A stretch of DNA of 64,000 nucleotides from CAZMGV01 sp964621525 [NCBI: uncultured bacterium] (GTDB lineage: Bacteria > JAGRBM01). Shown here piece by piece: positions 25,509 through 34,961 of the stretch. The stretch's first letter is position 1; every line of letters starts with the position of its first letter. The position numbers and the translations under genes are program-made. The notes beneath the pieces are model-generated. The model searched no databases and was not told the origin of the DNA. It saw only the letters and a program-made list of their open reading frames with translations. The DNA lies in the NCBI GenBank assembly GCA_964621525.1, contig CAZUMS010000004.1, positions 1 to 64,000 of the forward strand. Reading direction: 5' to 3'.

Positions 25509-27857
25509 GTGACCGAAACTCCTCCCGAGGAATCCGCATCCGGGCATTGCCCCAGATGGCTGCCGGTGACTGTCATCGCCAGCCTGAACCTGCTCGTGTT
25601 CGCACGGATTTATCTGGGCAGTGAGTTCCTCTACCTGCGCGATATTCTCGTCAACTATGTGCCCTACCGGCATTATTTCTACACTCGTCTCGCCGCTGGA
25701 GAATGGCCCCTCTGGAACGACCGCGTGTTTGGCGGAATGCCGCTTGCCGGAGATCCGGTTCTCTCTGCCATCTATCCGCCGCAGCTCCTCTGGCTTCTTC
25801 TCCTGAAGCTCCACCCTCTCCATGCCTATGGCATCGTCGCCGGACTCCATTATGCCGTTGCGCACGCAGGATTTTACCGGCTGTTCCGGAAGACCGCACT
25901 CAACTCCCCTGCTGCGCTCCTTGGTTCGGCTGCCGTCGCCTATTCGGGGATCGCCTTCTCCCTCCACTCGGCGATACAGTTTCTCTATGGCTTCGCACTG
26001 CTCGGATGGACAGGTGCGGCCCTGATCGAGTTGCATAGGAATCCCGGCAGAAAAGCAGCCGCGAGTTTCGCCTTTTGGCTGGGCCTGATCGCCCTCACCG
26101 GTGACGCACAAACAGCTTACATCCTGGGACTTGTGGCTCTCGGGATACTGACGGTTGCATCCGACCGCAGGCGTGCCGCCACCGCAACCCTCACCGGACT
26201 GGTCATCGCCTGCGGACTCTCGGCGGCGCCCATCGTTCCCGGTCTCGAGCTCTCTTGGAATTCGAACCGTTCCGAGCGGGTTTCTGCCGAAGCAGCGCTC
26301 CAGTGGTCCTGGCATCCGCGGCGAATTCTTGACTGGGCTGCCCCAGGTCTTTTTAACCCGCCGCCCGCCAATCGTCCGGCCTTCGAGGGGCATGGAACGG
26401 GTCCCGTCGAAGGAACTCCCTTCTGCTACCCTGATGCGGCACCCGCTGTTCTTACCCTCGCCCTGCTCCCACTCGCCATCGCCAGAGCCAGACGGCGAGA
26501 TCTCTGGCTCTACGGACTCTCAGGCCTGTTCATCATGCTCGCTATGGGCAGACATTTCGGCCTTTATTCCCTGCTGGGGAAAATCCTGCCCCTCTGGTCC
26601 GGCTTCCGTTACCCCGAGCGGATGATTCTGCCCGCTATTATCGTCCTGTCCGTGACAATCTTCCGTTCATTTGGAATGTGGATATCCGGCGAAGACAACC
26701 AGCGGGCCAGCCTCCCGGTACGGGTATCCCTTTGGGGAGCCACCATATTGCTCGTCACGGCATCTATGTCGGATTCCTTATCGGATGAAATTCTAAAACT
26801 CACTGGAGCGATCGGCAGCAACGGCTATTTCCAGCATGTGCAAGCCCGGCTCCTTGTCACCGGGCTTCTCTGGGCCGGAGTTGCCGCCGTCCTGAGTCTC
26901 AAGCTATCGCCCCTCCGGCGCACGGTGCTGCTTGGAATCGTGCTGCTGTTCCAGATTGCCGCAACCGCCTGGCGTGGGCACTGGACTGTTTCCCCGGAGA
27001 CGTTCGGCCGGGAACCTGCAGTCTTCGGTTCACTCGAAAGGGTGCTTCCGGTTCCGCAAGACGGCCCACCTCCGCGCATCGTTTCATGGGCCATGCCGAC
27101 ACGGCAGCTGGTGCCCGATACACCAGCGTTGGCTTTTCATCTGTGGAATCATCTCAACCTGAATCTGGTTCTTCTGACGCCCTACGCGACCACCAGCGGT
27201 TACAACTCCTTCTGGCCGGCTGGATACGTCGCCATTCAGCGGGCCACCACTCCGGAAGCTTTTCTCGACCTGACCGGTATCTCTGCCGGAATTGTCCGCA
27301 AGGGGTACCAGTTCGGGAGCCCGGACCGATGGAACTGCCCGGAAGGGACTGAAATGGCGGACGCGCAAGTCTGTCTGCGGAACGATTCGCTTCCGCTGGT
27401 ACGAGCACCGCGGGCCTGGGAAACGGTAGACCGCCTCCCGCCCCGGAACAGCGGATGGGATCCTCGTGAAAGGGAATACCTCTCACCGCTGCCCACCGGA
27501 GCTACGGCAAAGCCCTCCTCCGGAAGCGCCGGTTCCGGAGCCAGAATCGAGTGGATTTCCTACAGCCCCGAGCGGCGAAAGGTCCGGATTGCCCACGGCA
27601 CAGAAGCCCCTCTCGTGCTCGGAGAAAACTGGTTCCCCGGCTGGGAAGCTTCCGTGGACGGGCATCCGGCCGAGCTCCTGCTGGCCAACGGCTTCCAGAT
27701 GGCGGTCATGGTTCCGGCAGGAACCCATGAAATCGGATTTCGATACCGTCCAGCCTCGATCGAGCTGGGACTGGCGCTTTCGGCAGCATCGATCATCGCC
27801 ATTGCCGGGCTGTGGATCACGGGACGCCGGGAGCCGGATGGCACCCCACGCGCCTAG
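25509..27857 (+). CDS. YfhO-like large multi-pass membrane protein
   Basis: This 782-aa protein has about 12-14 hydrophobic segments and a long C-terminal extracytoplasmic domain. The segment after helix 1 (PLWNDRVFGGMPLAGDPVLSAIYPP) is the signature of YfhO-type membrane proteins, which relate to GT-C glycosyltransferases and add sugars to cell-envelope polymers in Gram-positives. The acidic residue in YLRDILVNYVPYR is a likely catalytic position. The C-terminal module (LVLGENWFPGWEASVDGHPAELLLANG) is the usual YfhO ending before the final helix. It starts with GTG. The acceptor polymer is unknown. It is convergent with the signalling cassette, overlapping it by 4 bp. Confidence 0.85.
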   Translation: MTETPPEESASGHCPRWLPVTVIASLNLLVFARIYLGSEFLYLRDILVNYVPYRHYFYTRLAAGEWPLWNDRVFGGMPLAGDPVLSAIYPPQLLWLLLLKLHPLHAYGIVAGLHYAVAHAGFYRLFRKTALNSPAALLGSAAVAYSGIAFSLHSAIQFLYGFALLGWTGAALIELHRNPGRKAAASFAFWLGLIALTGDAQTAYILGLVALGILTVASDRRRAATATLTGLVIACGLSAAPIVPGLELSWNSNRSERVSAEAALQWSWHPRRILDWAAPGLFNPPPANRPAFEGHGTGPVEGTPFCYPDAAPAVLTLALLPLAIARARRRDLWLYGLSGLFIMLAMGRHFGLYSLLGKILPLWSGFRYPERMILPAIIVLSVTIFRSFGMWISGEDNQRASLPVRVSLWGATILLVTASMSDSLSDEILKLTGAIGSNGYFQHVQARLLVTGLLWAGVAAVLSLKLSPLRRTVLLGIVLLFQIAATAWRGHWTVSPETFGREPAVFGSLERVLPVPQDGPPPRIVSWAMPTRQLVPDTPALAFHLWNHLNLNLVLLTPYATTSGYNSFWPAGYVAIQRATTPEAFLDLTGISAGIVRKGYQFGSPDRWNCPEGTEMADAQVCLRNDSLPLVRAPRAWETVDRLPPRNSGWDPREREYLSPLPTGATAKPSSGSAGSGARIEWISYSPERRKVRIAHGTEAPLVLGENWFPGWEASVDGHPAELLLANGFQMAVMVPAGTHEIGFRYRPASIELGLALSAASIIAIAGLWITGRREPDGTPRA

Positions 27858-28360
27858 GCGATCAGCTTCTCGATTTTCTGAAGGAAGCGGGTACCGCGCG
27901 TTTCGGGCGCGTCTGACGGACGGCCGAGGCGACGCGCCATGAGATCTGCCATACCCCGGTCCACGCCCATGATCCGCTGAACAAGCGCGAGAATACGTTT
28001 CCTGTCGGTACCCGGCAGGGGACCGCGCGCCCGAAGCTTGCGGACGAGTTCCGTCACTTCGGTCTCAAGCGAGGCGAGCGATGTCATTGAATCCCTGAGA
28101 TGTGGATTGCGGGTCGGGATCTGTGTCACCTCGCCGTCGTCTCTGGCAGGCACCATCGACAACCGCCCCTCGATACGGGCGAGCCGTTCCTCGACCGTCG
28201 CCGCGAGGGTGTCGAGTGCCGAAGCAAGCTGCACGGTCACTTCTCCGGCAGGGACCTCGCCCGGTTCGTCCTCGAAGCGCCGGGGGGTCCTCCGGCGGTC
28301 GGCCGGGACAGGAGCGTTCTGCTGGCGGCGGTCGGGACCGCGGACGCGGAATGATTTCAT
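27854..28360 (-). CDS. Hypothetical protein at the end of the STPK-FHA cassette
   Basis: This 168-aa soluble, highly charged protein belongs to no family I recognise. The N-terminal 60 residues are basic and disordered-looking and include RRRTPRRFEDEPGE, a Thr in a context suited to Ser/Thr kinase phosphorylation. Residues 60-80 and 105-130 could form short coiled coils (VEERLARIEGRL; LETEVTELVRKLRARG). The C-terminal half is helical. It starts 15 bp after the FHA gene, so it is probably co-transcribed with FHA and kinase. It could be a phosphorylation target read by the FHA domains, an inference from context only. Confidence 0.75.
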   Translation of the reverse strand: MKSFRVRGPDRRQQNAPVPADRRRTPRRFEDEPGEVPAGEVTVQLASALDTLAATVEERLARIEGRLSMVPARDDGEVTQIPTRNPHLRDSMTSLASLETEVTELVRKLRARGPLPGTDRKRILALVQRIMGVDRGMADLMARRLGRPSDAPETRGTRFLQKIEKLIA

Positions 28361-28374
28361 GACTGCTATCTCCT

Positions 28375-29442
28375 TCAGCCGGGACGGCCTTCGAGCAGAA
28401 AAACCAGTGTCGTATCTCCGGCGGTAATCCGGTCGCCGGGCGAGAGGCGCGCATATTTTACCATCACGCCGTTTACGGCGGTGCCGTTGCGCGAGGCGAG
28501 GTCCTTCACGAATATCTGGTCCCTCGACATCAGTTCGATCAGAAAATGCTTGCGGGATACCTGCCGGTCGCCGAGCCTGAGGTCGGGAGACTCCCGTCCC
28601 ACCATCAGGCTGCTGCGCCGGATGTCGATGCGCTTTCCAGTATCCGGTCCCTCGATCACTTCAAGACCCGCCTGCAGCGCGGCAGGGATAGCCGGAGCCT
28701 TCGCCGGCTTCACCCGGCTCATGGATAAGGTGGCGTCGGAGGCCGGTGCTTCGCCGGCGGGCACGGGCGCGATCCGTACGGGACGGGAGGTAAAATAGAG
28801 GAGCCGGGTCTGGCCGATACGCAGTTCGTCCTGGTGACGGAGTGCCGACAGTGTGAAGGGCTTCCCGTTCAGGAAGGAGCCGTTGGTCGAACCGAGATCC
28901 CTCGCTGTCACCGGGTCCCCGGCAGACAGCTCCAGATGGCGGCGGCTCGCCTCGATGTCCCTGATATTGAGATCGCAACCTTCACGGCCGATCACGAACG
29001 GAGAGCGGCGAAGCTCCACCGCCCGGCCCTGCCCCGAACCGTCCAGCACGGCCAGCGTGCCGAAGTTCCGCTGACCCGGCATCGACACTTCGTCCGGAAC
29101 CGCGCCCGGCTTCTCAAGCCGGCCGAGGATCGTTGCCGCGCCGATGTCAGGCTCGCCGGAGCGCTCGTCGAACCCGGTACTATCGCCGGCATCAGGCATC
29201 GCATGGGCGGGAACGGCCACAGCGCCGCGGGACCTGTGGGCACCCACTGCCTGGCGCTCGAACTGCCGCACGCGGGCCTCTTCGTCAATCTCCGCCTGGC
29301 GGCGCTTCCAGATATCCTTGAGGTGCTCCAGCGACACTACAAAAGCGTTGAAACATTCCGAGCAGCGGACAAGCCCTTCATCCACAATCGAATCGATGTC
29401 GATCTTCTGTTTGCACCGGCAGGAAGGGCAGAGAACGACCAT
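28375..29442 (-). CDS. Zinc-ribbon protein with two FHA domains
   Basis: This 355-aa protein begins with a zinc-ribbon (Cys5, Cys8, Cys27, Cys30: CPSC...CSEC), then a charged helical linker. Two FHA phosphothreonine-binding domains follow: FHA1 (about 150-225; VIGREGCDLNIRD, SRRHLEL, GSTNGSFLNG) and FHA2 (about 270-345; MVGRESPDLRLGD, SRKHFLI, ASRNGTAVNG). Both keep the GR, SxxH and NG residues, so both should bind phosphopeptides. The frame is open far upstream through the kinase gene, but the ATG at 29442, with GGAG 6 nt ahead and directly before the zinc ribbon, is the likely start. It follows the kinase by 14 bp and probably reads its phosphorylation. Confidence 0.88.
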   Translation of the reverse strand: MVVLCPSCRCKQKIDIDSIVDEGLVRCSECFNAFVVSLEHLKDIWKRRQAEIDEEARVRQFERQAVGAHRSRGAVAVPAHAMPDAGDSTGFDERSGEPDIGAATILGRLEKPGAVPDEVSMPGQRNFGTLAVLDGSGQGRAVELRRSPFVIGREGCDLNIRDIEASRRHLELSAGDPVTARDLGSTNGSFLNGKPFTLSALRHQDELRIGQTRLLYFTSRPVRIAPVPAGEAPASDATLSMSRVKPAKAPAIPAALQAGLEVIEGPDTGKRIDIRRSSLMVGRESPDLRLGDRQVSRKHFLIELMSRDQIFVKDLASRNGTAVNGVMVKYARLSPGDRITAGDTTLVFLLEGRPG

Positions 29443-29456
29443 GTGCGTCTCCAACC

Positions 29457-30587
29457 CTACCGCCCGAGCCACCAGGCAGCGAAGAGAAGAATCAGGCTCC
29501 CCGCGCCGGCGAAGGCCCAGGGGATCCAGGCGCTTCGGGACCTTGCAACCCCCACAGACCTGGCGCTGTAGGTCAGGTTCTGGAACACGCCCTCGATCTG
29601 GGAAGGCGGCGGCACTGGCGTCGCATCCCGGGAACGTCTGGGCTCGGCCGCATCTTTTGCCGGCTTGTCGCCCGGAAGCCCCTTCTTCGCGTAGAAGAGG
29701 CGTACCGGACGCAGATCCTCCGGATCGAACTTCCGGAGCTCGGCCGAGAGCTGCGCGGCCGTCTGAAAGCGCCGCTCGGGTTCCTTCTGGAGTGCCTTCT
29801 CGATGATCCGGTCCAGGCGGCGCGGAAGCCGGGAGTTCAGTTCCGACGGGGGAATGAACGTCCCGTTCACGATCTGGTGTGTGATTGCGGCGACCGTCGA
29901 TCCCTTGAAGGGCTTCTCGCCGGTGAGGAGCTGATAAAGAACGACACCAAGGCTCCACAGGTCGCTCCGGCCGTCGATGGCGCGTCCGTCCACCTGCTCC
30001 GGCGACATATAGGACGGCGACCCGAGACGCCCGCCCTCCTGCGTGATGGTGCTGCTGGACAGCTTGGCGATGCCGAAATCGGCCACCTTCACAATGCGGT
30101 CGCCGCCCACGATGAGGTTTGCGGGCTTGATATCCCGGTGGATGATCCCCTTCGTGTGCGCATAGTCGAGTGCAGCGCCGACCTGCTCTACGACGGAGAA
30201 TACCTCGGAAACGGCCGGCGGCTCGCCGCCTCGGATCACCTTGTCCAGCGAACGGCCATCGACCAGTTCCATGACGATAAAGAGCTGGCCGTCGGCCTCG
30301 CCCACGTCGTAGACGGTTACGATGTTCTGATGATTCAGCGTTCCGGCGGCTTGCGCCTCGCGAAACAGGCGCCGGCGGAACTCCTCAAAATGCTCATGAT
30401 CCGGCGTGACGGTCGACGGAATGGTCTTGATAGCAATGGAGCGGCCAATCCGGGGGTCGTAGCCCCGGTAGACGATCCCCATGCCGCCTTTGCCCAGTTC
30501 GGGCAGGCGGATCTCATAGCGGTCGATGCGCCGGACAGATCCGGCATCAGCGTTCTCGGAAAAAACAGGTGCGGCACTCTCGGGCAT
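29457..30587 (-). CDS. Serine/threonine protein kinase with a C-terminal membrane anchor
   Basis: This Hanks-type kinase has 376 aa. The glycine loop is GKGGMG (about residue 32), the catalytic Lys is in IAIKTI, the catalytic loop is HRDIKPAN and the metal site is DFGIAK. The domain ends near residue 285, followed by a Lys/Pro-rich linker. A single hydrophobic helix (WIPWAFAGAGSLILLFAAWWLG) ends within two residues of the C-terminus, so the kinase is tail-anchored with the catalytic domain in the cytoplasm and no extracytoplasmic sensor. Input must therefore come from inside the cell. It is the first gene of a cassette with the FHA protein and a hypothetical. Confidence 0.94.
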   Translation of the reverse strand: MPESAAPVFSENADAGSVRRIDRYEIRLPELGKGGMGIVYRGYDPRIGRSIAIKTIPSTVTPDHEHFEEFRRRLFREAQAAGTLNHQNIVTVYDVGEADGQLFIVMELVDGRSLDKVIRGGEPPAVSEVFSVVEQVGAALDYAHTKGIIHRDIKPANLIVGGDRIVKVADFGIAKLSSSTITQEGGRLGSPSYMSPEQVDGRAIDGRSDLWSLGVVLYQLLTGEKPFKGSTVAAITHQIVNGTFIPPSELNSRLPRRLDRIIEKALQKEPERRFQTAAQLSAELRKFDPEDLRPVRLFYAKKGLPGDKPAKDAAEPRRSRDATPVPPPSQIEGVFQNLTYSARSVGVARSRSAWIPWAFAGAGSLILLFAAWWLGR

Positions 30588-30613
30588 CGGAGGGCTGAAT
30601 GGTTCCGGCTGCG

Positions 30614-30638
30614 GGATTTCCGGGCGGGCCGGAAATCC
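30614..30638 (-). terminator. Perfect hairpin between the kelch lipoprotein and the kinase gene
   Basis: GGATTTCCGG at 30614-30623 and CCGGAAATCC at 30629-30638 form a perfect 10-bp stem around GCGGG. It lies 123 nt past the kelch gene's stop and 27 nt before the kinase start. It may end kelch transcription or sit in the kinase leader. No U-run follows. Confidence 0.45.
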
Positions 30639-30760
30639 TGTTCATACAGCCTGTCATACCGCGTCGCCGGTCAAACGGACGGTCGCGGAGCCCTCACACC
30701 GGCCATGATCGTCAATCATACGCCGAAGTCGCGAATATTCAAGGTGTTTTGGGAATTACC

Positions 30761-33700
30761 TCAGGGGAGGTAGCTCACCCGGACTTCGACAAAATCGGTC
30801 GACTGAAGCGCCCGGACCGAGGGCGAAGAAGGCGTGGCTCCCGACACGGCGATTCGGATGTGGCCGTTTACCACATAGGCTCCCGAGCCAAAGGAGCCCG
30901 TCACCGTACGGTCCAGTTCGCACTGGGCCGGGTCGGACGGATCCGCCGGACAAAACCGGGGGGCTTCTCCATGTCCACCCACGTAGTCCCATACACCGAG
31001 AGCATCCTGGATGAAGACATCGGTCCCGCTGCCGCCGTCGCCAAGACCGCCGCCGACGACTGTCACCGTCACATCGACGATGGTGGCCGTGGGGGGCAGC
31101 GTAACCGCCAGATCATAAATCTCGACCGGGTACCGGTTCTGGCTCAACTGGTCCAGAGAAGCTTCCCATGGTTTCTGGGGTGCCTGCAGTATCGAGGTGA
31201 GGCGGAGTTCGGAGGCGGCGATACCCTGTCCGCCAAATGATACCAGCACGCCGGCCTGGGGATCGTAGGCGGAGCCCGGGATACCCGGCGGCACAGACGC
31301 GCCGAGCACATCCAGCCGGTACCACTCGGCCCCATCCCAGAACCACGAGCCAGGAACCGGGACTCCCACGGACGTACGCCCTCCGGTGAGGACGAGGCCG
31401 TACGGAGCGACCTGCGTCAGCACACCGTCACGCATGGGAGGCGGGGCCGAGCCGGTCAGATCGAGCTTCGTCCAGTATTCGCCATCAAAGCCCCAGGTGT
31501 CGTTCAGGCCGCCGCCGGGTCCCTGTCCGCCGAAAAGGATCACCTGCCCTGTAACCGGGTCGTAGGCCATGGCCCCACCGGAGCGGGCTGACGGCTTCGG
31601 GAAACCGGAAACTTGGGTACGGAACCAGTCGGTGCCGTCCCACATCCAGGTCTCGCTCGAAAGGCTGGAGGCAATCTGGCCGCCGAAGATCACTACCAAG
31701 CCGTTGGTTTCGTCATAGGCCATGGCCGCATTCGTACGGGCGGAAGGCGGCCCCAGAACCGAGGAACCCGAGGGAGTCCACGCAAACCATTCCCAGGCGA
31801 GCCGGTCGGCACCCGGCTGCACGCCTGTATCTCCGGGCATGGAGGTCAGTACCGCTTCGTTGTCCGAGGTTACGCTAGCGACGGCACCTCGCGTGCCGGC
31901 GACATCCACGATATCGTTGGGGCGAAGTTCATTCAGCAGGTTGCCATCAGCGCCCGACACGCGGAAATACTGTCCGGAGATCTCGAACGAGCTTCCGGTA
32001 AGCGCGCGCCACTCCCGGCGCAGATCCCAGATGTCCGACGAGGCACCACCCGAGGCCGTACCCCCATAGAGGACGAGCACACCGCGGCCCTTGTCTTCAA
32101 CTAACTCCGCGTTCTCCATCGGCGGCGGCAGCGACGGGCTGGCGGGATTCGTACCGAACCGCTGCTCGGTCCAGATCCCCGCGATTGCATCGTACAGCCA
32201 GAGGTCGTTCAGGAGGCTGCCGCTCGCGGCACGCCCACCGAACAGCACCATCTGACGCAGCAATTCGCCGTTCGAATCGGTATCGAGGTACGCTGCTGCG
32301 GCGCCGGAACGGGCGGGCGGACCGCCCGCCCCTCGCGTCAGGTCGTAGGAAACGGTTTGCGAAACGCCGTCCCACCGGTAGATATCCGGGTTGACCGACG
32401 CATTGGGTACCGCCCCGCCTGCGATCACAAACACCTGACGGTCCGTATCGTAACAGGCGGCCGCCCCGGCCAGAGGGTTCAGTGTTCCGCCGAACGGAGT
32501 ATCCCAGACCGGTCCGTCGATGCCGTTCTCGTCAAACTCCCAGATGCGCCCCGCACCCGGAGCACCGGTCGTCTCCAGGAAACCGCCAAACACGATCACT
32601 ACGCCCCGGTTGCTGTCGTACCCGGCCACATGCGACGTGCGGCCGGGCGGTACATTGCCGACGTCCACGCTGTCGCGGCGCGTCCAGTTCCAGGAACCTG
32701 AAGGCCAGATCCCGCTGTAAGAAAGCTCGTAGTGATCCTCGGCGAGACCGGTCTGACGCCGTCCGCCGACGAGCAGATGAACGCCGCGGGCCGAATCGTA
32801 GACAAGCCGCGAGCCAGTCCGCGCGGCCGGGACGTCGCCACCGGCGGTTTCCTGAGTCCATCCGCTGCCGTCATGAACCCACAGTTCGCCGGAGAGTCCT
32901 GAATCCGTCTCGCCGCCAAAAGCCACGAGAACGCCCTGAAGCGTATCGAAAGAAACCGCGGCGCCGACGCGGGCCGACGGCGGGGTTCCCGGCGGCAGTT
33001 CGTACCAGCCGGACCCGTCCCAGATCCACAGGTCGTTCATGCGGCCCCGGACTGAGAGTCCGCCGAAAACCGCTACACCGAGCCCCGGCCAGTAGACCAT
33101 GCCATGTGCCGACCGGGCGGCAGGGCGCTGCTCGCCGGTCACCACGGGCGACATCGGATCCAGACTGCCGCCATCCCACTCCCAGGTATCGTCGAACGGG
33201 ACTGCGCCGGCGCCGCCGCCGAAGAACACCATCTCGAACCGGGCTTCGTCGTAAGCACACGCAAGACCACTGCGCGGGACCGGGGACGCCGCCGAGACCA
33301 GCGTGGTTCCGGTCCGGGGCGTACGCTGTGCGACATCGGGTACGCTGGTCGAGGTCGTCAGGCCGTCACCGGAGGAAAGCACGGATTGGTAGTCGTTCGT
33401 GTCGAATTCACGGCCCCCCATCTGCGACGGCGGCACCGGAGAATCGGAATCGAGCCGGAGCGCGAGCGAACCGCCCTGAACGCCCTGACCCGGCGTCGTT
33501 CCAGCCACCGTAACCGGCACGACTATAGGGTCCGGCGGATCGATATCGAAACTCTCCGACGTGCCCGTGCCTAAGGACGTCCCGTCCGCCTGCATCTGCT
33601 GTCCCGCTCCGGCCGACTGAGCGAAAAGGCTGAAGCTCGCGACACCCGATACCAGGCTGCGGCGGGGCACCGGGATACGGACGCCGGGTGCGGAATCGTT

Positions 33701-34768
33701 ACGCATCAGAACGGAGTCCGTGGCGCTCGTGACCGTGTTGCCGTAAGGGTCAACGGCAAGCACCTGCACGATGAAGCTCTGGCCTTCCTTGGGTGGCGCA
33801 GGCAGCGGCGTCGGGTCTGCATCGCCCCCGCCCGAAGACGGCCGGTAGGTCTGTCCCGGCAGCACGATCGTCAGCTGGGGTGCCACGCTCGTGTCGGGCC
33901 CCACGGGGAAGAAGGTCGTGCTCCCCGTGCCAAGCACGAGCCCGTCATCCGTCGCCGAAATGCGCTGCGTGGCAGCGGCCCGGAAAATCGTGAAAGTGTA
34001 GATACCCGTACCGCCGTTCTGGGCGGGTACATTCGCCTGGTCGAAAGGCGCCGTAACCGTCACCGAAGGACTTCCGGGAACCGCGTTACCGAGATGATCC
34101 GTGACAATCACCTCCACGTCGAACTGCTGGCCGGCAGTGATGCCGTAGGGCGTACCGACCACCCGGGGACCGGAAGCCGAGGGAAGCACCTGTTGTTCGG
34201 CAGCCGCGGGGTTGGGCGGAGTCGAGCCGTTCCACCGGCCGATCACGCGGACCGCCAGACGGTCGGCGCTGCCCGGCAGCACGTCGAATGCCGCGCTGGA
34301 GGTTCGGACACCCCTGACCAGCGCCGTGTCGGCGGAAACTGTCCAGCCGGTCCCGGCCGTCACGGCAACAAGACCGTCGAACGTGGTGCATCCGGCGGAA
34401 GCAAGTTGCGCGGGGATGAGGTCGTCGTTCGGGTCGGTTGTAGTGAGCTCGACGAGGCCGTCGAACACGGACGAAAATCCGGTCCCGCCCTCTCCTAGAG
34501 CCACGACGAGCACGTTAAACGTGTCTCCCGCTACGAGCGGACCAAAAGCTGGAGGAGCTGTGTCATCGCAGGCTGGCGGCGTCGTGCCGGTGTAGGGTTT
34601 CAGGAGAAAGGCACCCGCAGGAACGACCGGCTCTTCCGGCGGTTCGGACGGAAAATCGCCGCCGCAGGCAGCAATCACCAGGACCCAGCAGACGGCAAAA
34701 AACCGGATGGCGGAAAACCGCCACCGGTACAACGCGCCCGTAGCGCCAAAACGGCAGCTCTCGTCCAT
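30761..34768 (-). CDS. Large outer-membrane/surface lipoprotein with Ig-like domains and kelch repeats
   Basis: This 1335-aa protein is exported as a lipoprotein, with lipobox IAAC (Cys35) followed by GGD and a Pro-rich spacer. Residues 40-400 look like three Ig-like beta-sandwich domains (repeated 'AGQQFDVEVIVTD..GNAV'-type segments). Residues 480-1220 hold about 12 kelch motifs (for example RSAHGMVYW..GVAVFGG..NDLWIWDG and PSARSGGAMAYDPVTGQVILFGG), enough for two six-bladed propellers. A beta-rich insert of about 85 residues interrupts them near residue 950. The C-terminal 120 residues are another beta domain. A ligand-binding or adhesive surface role is likely but unproven. It is divergent from the GDT1-like gene. 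Confidence 0.88.
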   Translation of the reverse strand: MDESCRFGATGALYRWRFSAIRFFAVCWVLVIAACGGDFPSEPPEEPVVPAGAFLLKPYTGTTPPACDDTAPPAFGPLVAGDTFNVLVVALGEGGTGFSSVFDGLVELTTTDPNDDLIPAQLASAGCTTFDGLVAVTAGTGWTVSADTALVRGVRTSSAAFDVLPGSADRLAVRVIGRWNGSTPPNPAAAEQQVLPSASGPRVVGTPYGITAGQQFDVEVIVTDHLGNAVPGSPSVTVTAPFDQANVPAQNGGTGIYTFTIFRAAATQRISATDDGLVLGTGSTTFFPVGPDTSVAPQLTIVLPGQTYRPSSGGGDADPTPLPAPPKEGQSFIVQVLAVDPYGNTVTSATDSVLMRNDSAPGVRIPVPRRSLVSGVASFSLFAQSAGAGQQMQADGTSLGTGTSESFDIDPPDPIVVPVTVAGTTPGQGVQGGSLALRLDSDSPVPPSQMGGREFDTNDYQSVLSSGDGLTTSTSVPDVAQRTPRTGTTLVSAASPVPRSGLACAYDEARFEMVFFGGGAGAVPFDDTWEWDGGSLDPMSPVVTGEQRPAARSAHGMVYWPGLGVAVFGGLSVRGRMNDLWIWDGSGWYELPPGTPPSARVGAAVSFDTLQGVLVAFGGETDSGLSGELWVHDGSGWTQETAGGDVPAARTGSRLVYDSARGVHLLVGGRRQTGLAEDHYELSYSGIWPSGSWNWTRRDSVDVGNVPPGRTSHVAGYDSNRGVVIVFGGFLETTGAPGAGRIWEFDENGIDGPVWDTPFGGTLNPLAGAAACYDTDRQVFVIAGGAVPNASVNPDIYRWDGVSQTVSYDLTRGAGGPPARSGAAAAYLDTDSNGELLRQMVLFGGRAASGSLLNDLWLYDAIAGIWTEQRFGTNPASPSLPPPMENAELVEDKGRGVLVLYGGTASGGASSDIWDLRREWRALTGSSFEISGQYFRVSGADGNLLNELRPNDIVDVAGTRGAVASVTSDNEAVLTSMPGDTGVQPGADRLAWEWFAWTPSGSSVLGPPSARTNAAMAYDETNGLVVIFGGQIASSLSSETWMWDGTDWFRTQVSGFPKPSARSGGAMAYDPVTGQVILFGGQGPGGGLNDTWGFDGEYWTKLDLTGSAPPPMRDGVLTQVAPYGLVLTGGRTSVGVPVPGSWFWDGAEWYRLDVLGASVPPGIPGSAYDPQAGVLVSFGGQGIAASELRLTSILQAPQKPWEASLDQLSQNRYPVEIYDLAVTLPPTATIVDVTVTVVGGGLGDGGSGTDVFIQDALGVWDYVGGHGEAPRFCPADPSDPAQCELDRTVTGSFGSGAYVVNGHIRIAVSGATPSSPSVRALQSTDFVEVRVSYLP

Positions 34769-34961
34769 AAGACTTCGGTTTTAAAGTATGCCACCCGTTC
34801 CGAAGGCGCGCGAGACGGATCACGGGCTCTTGGCAAAAGTTTACAGGCCTCTGGAATTCTTCAGGTTTTTCCACAGTCCCCGCTTGGTCTGGAGCCTGAC
34901 GGACAGATCCCGGCAGGGTAGGCTGGGACAGGCCGCCCAGAGGCCAAATCAGGAGCTTGAA
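34769..34961. promoter_or_regulatory. Divergent promoter region between the kelch lipoprotein and GDT1-like genes
   Basis: This 193-bp non-coding gap lies between two divergently transcribed genes, so it must hold promoters for both. The kelch side has an AT-rich stretch at 34779-34790. On the plus strand TTGGCA near 34831 is a -35-like element without a convincing -10. AGGAG at 34951-34955 is the ribosome site of the GDT1-like gene. No palindrome stands out. Confidence 0.3.
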
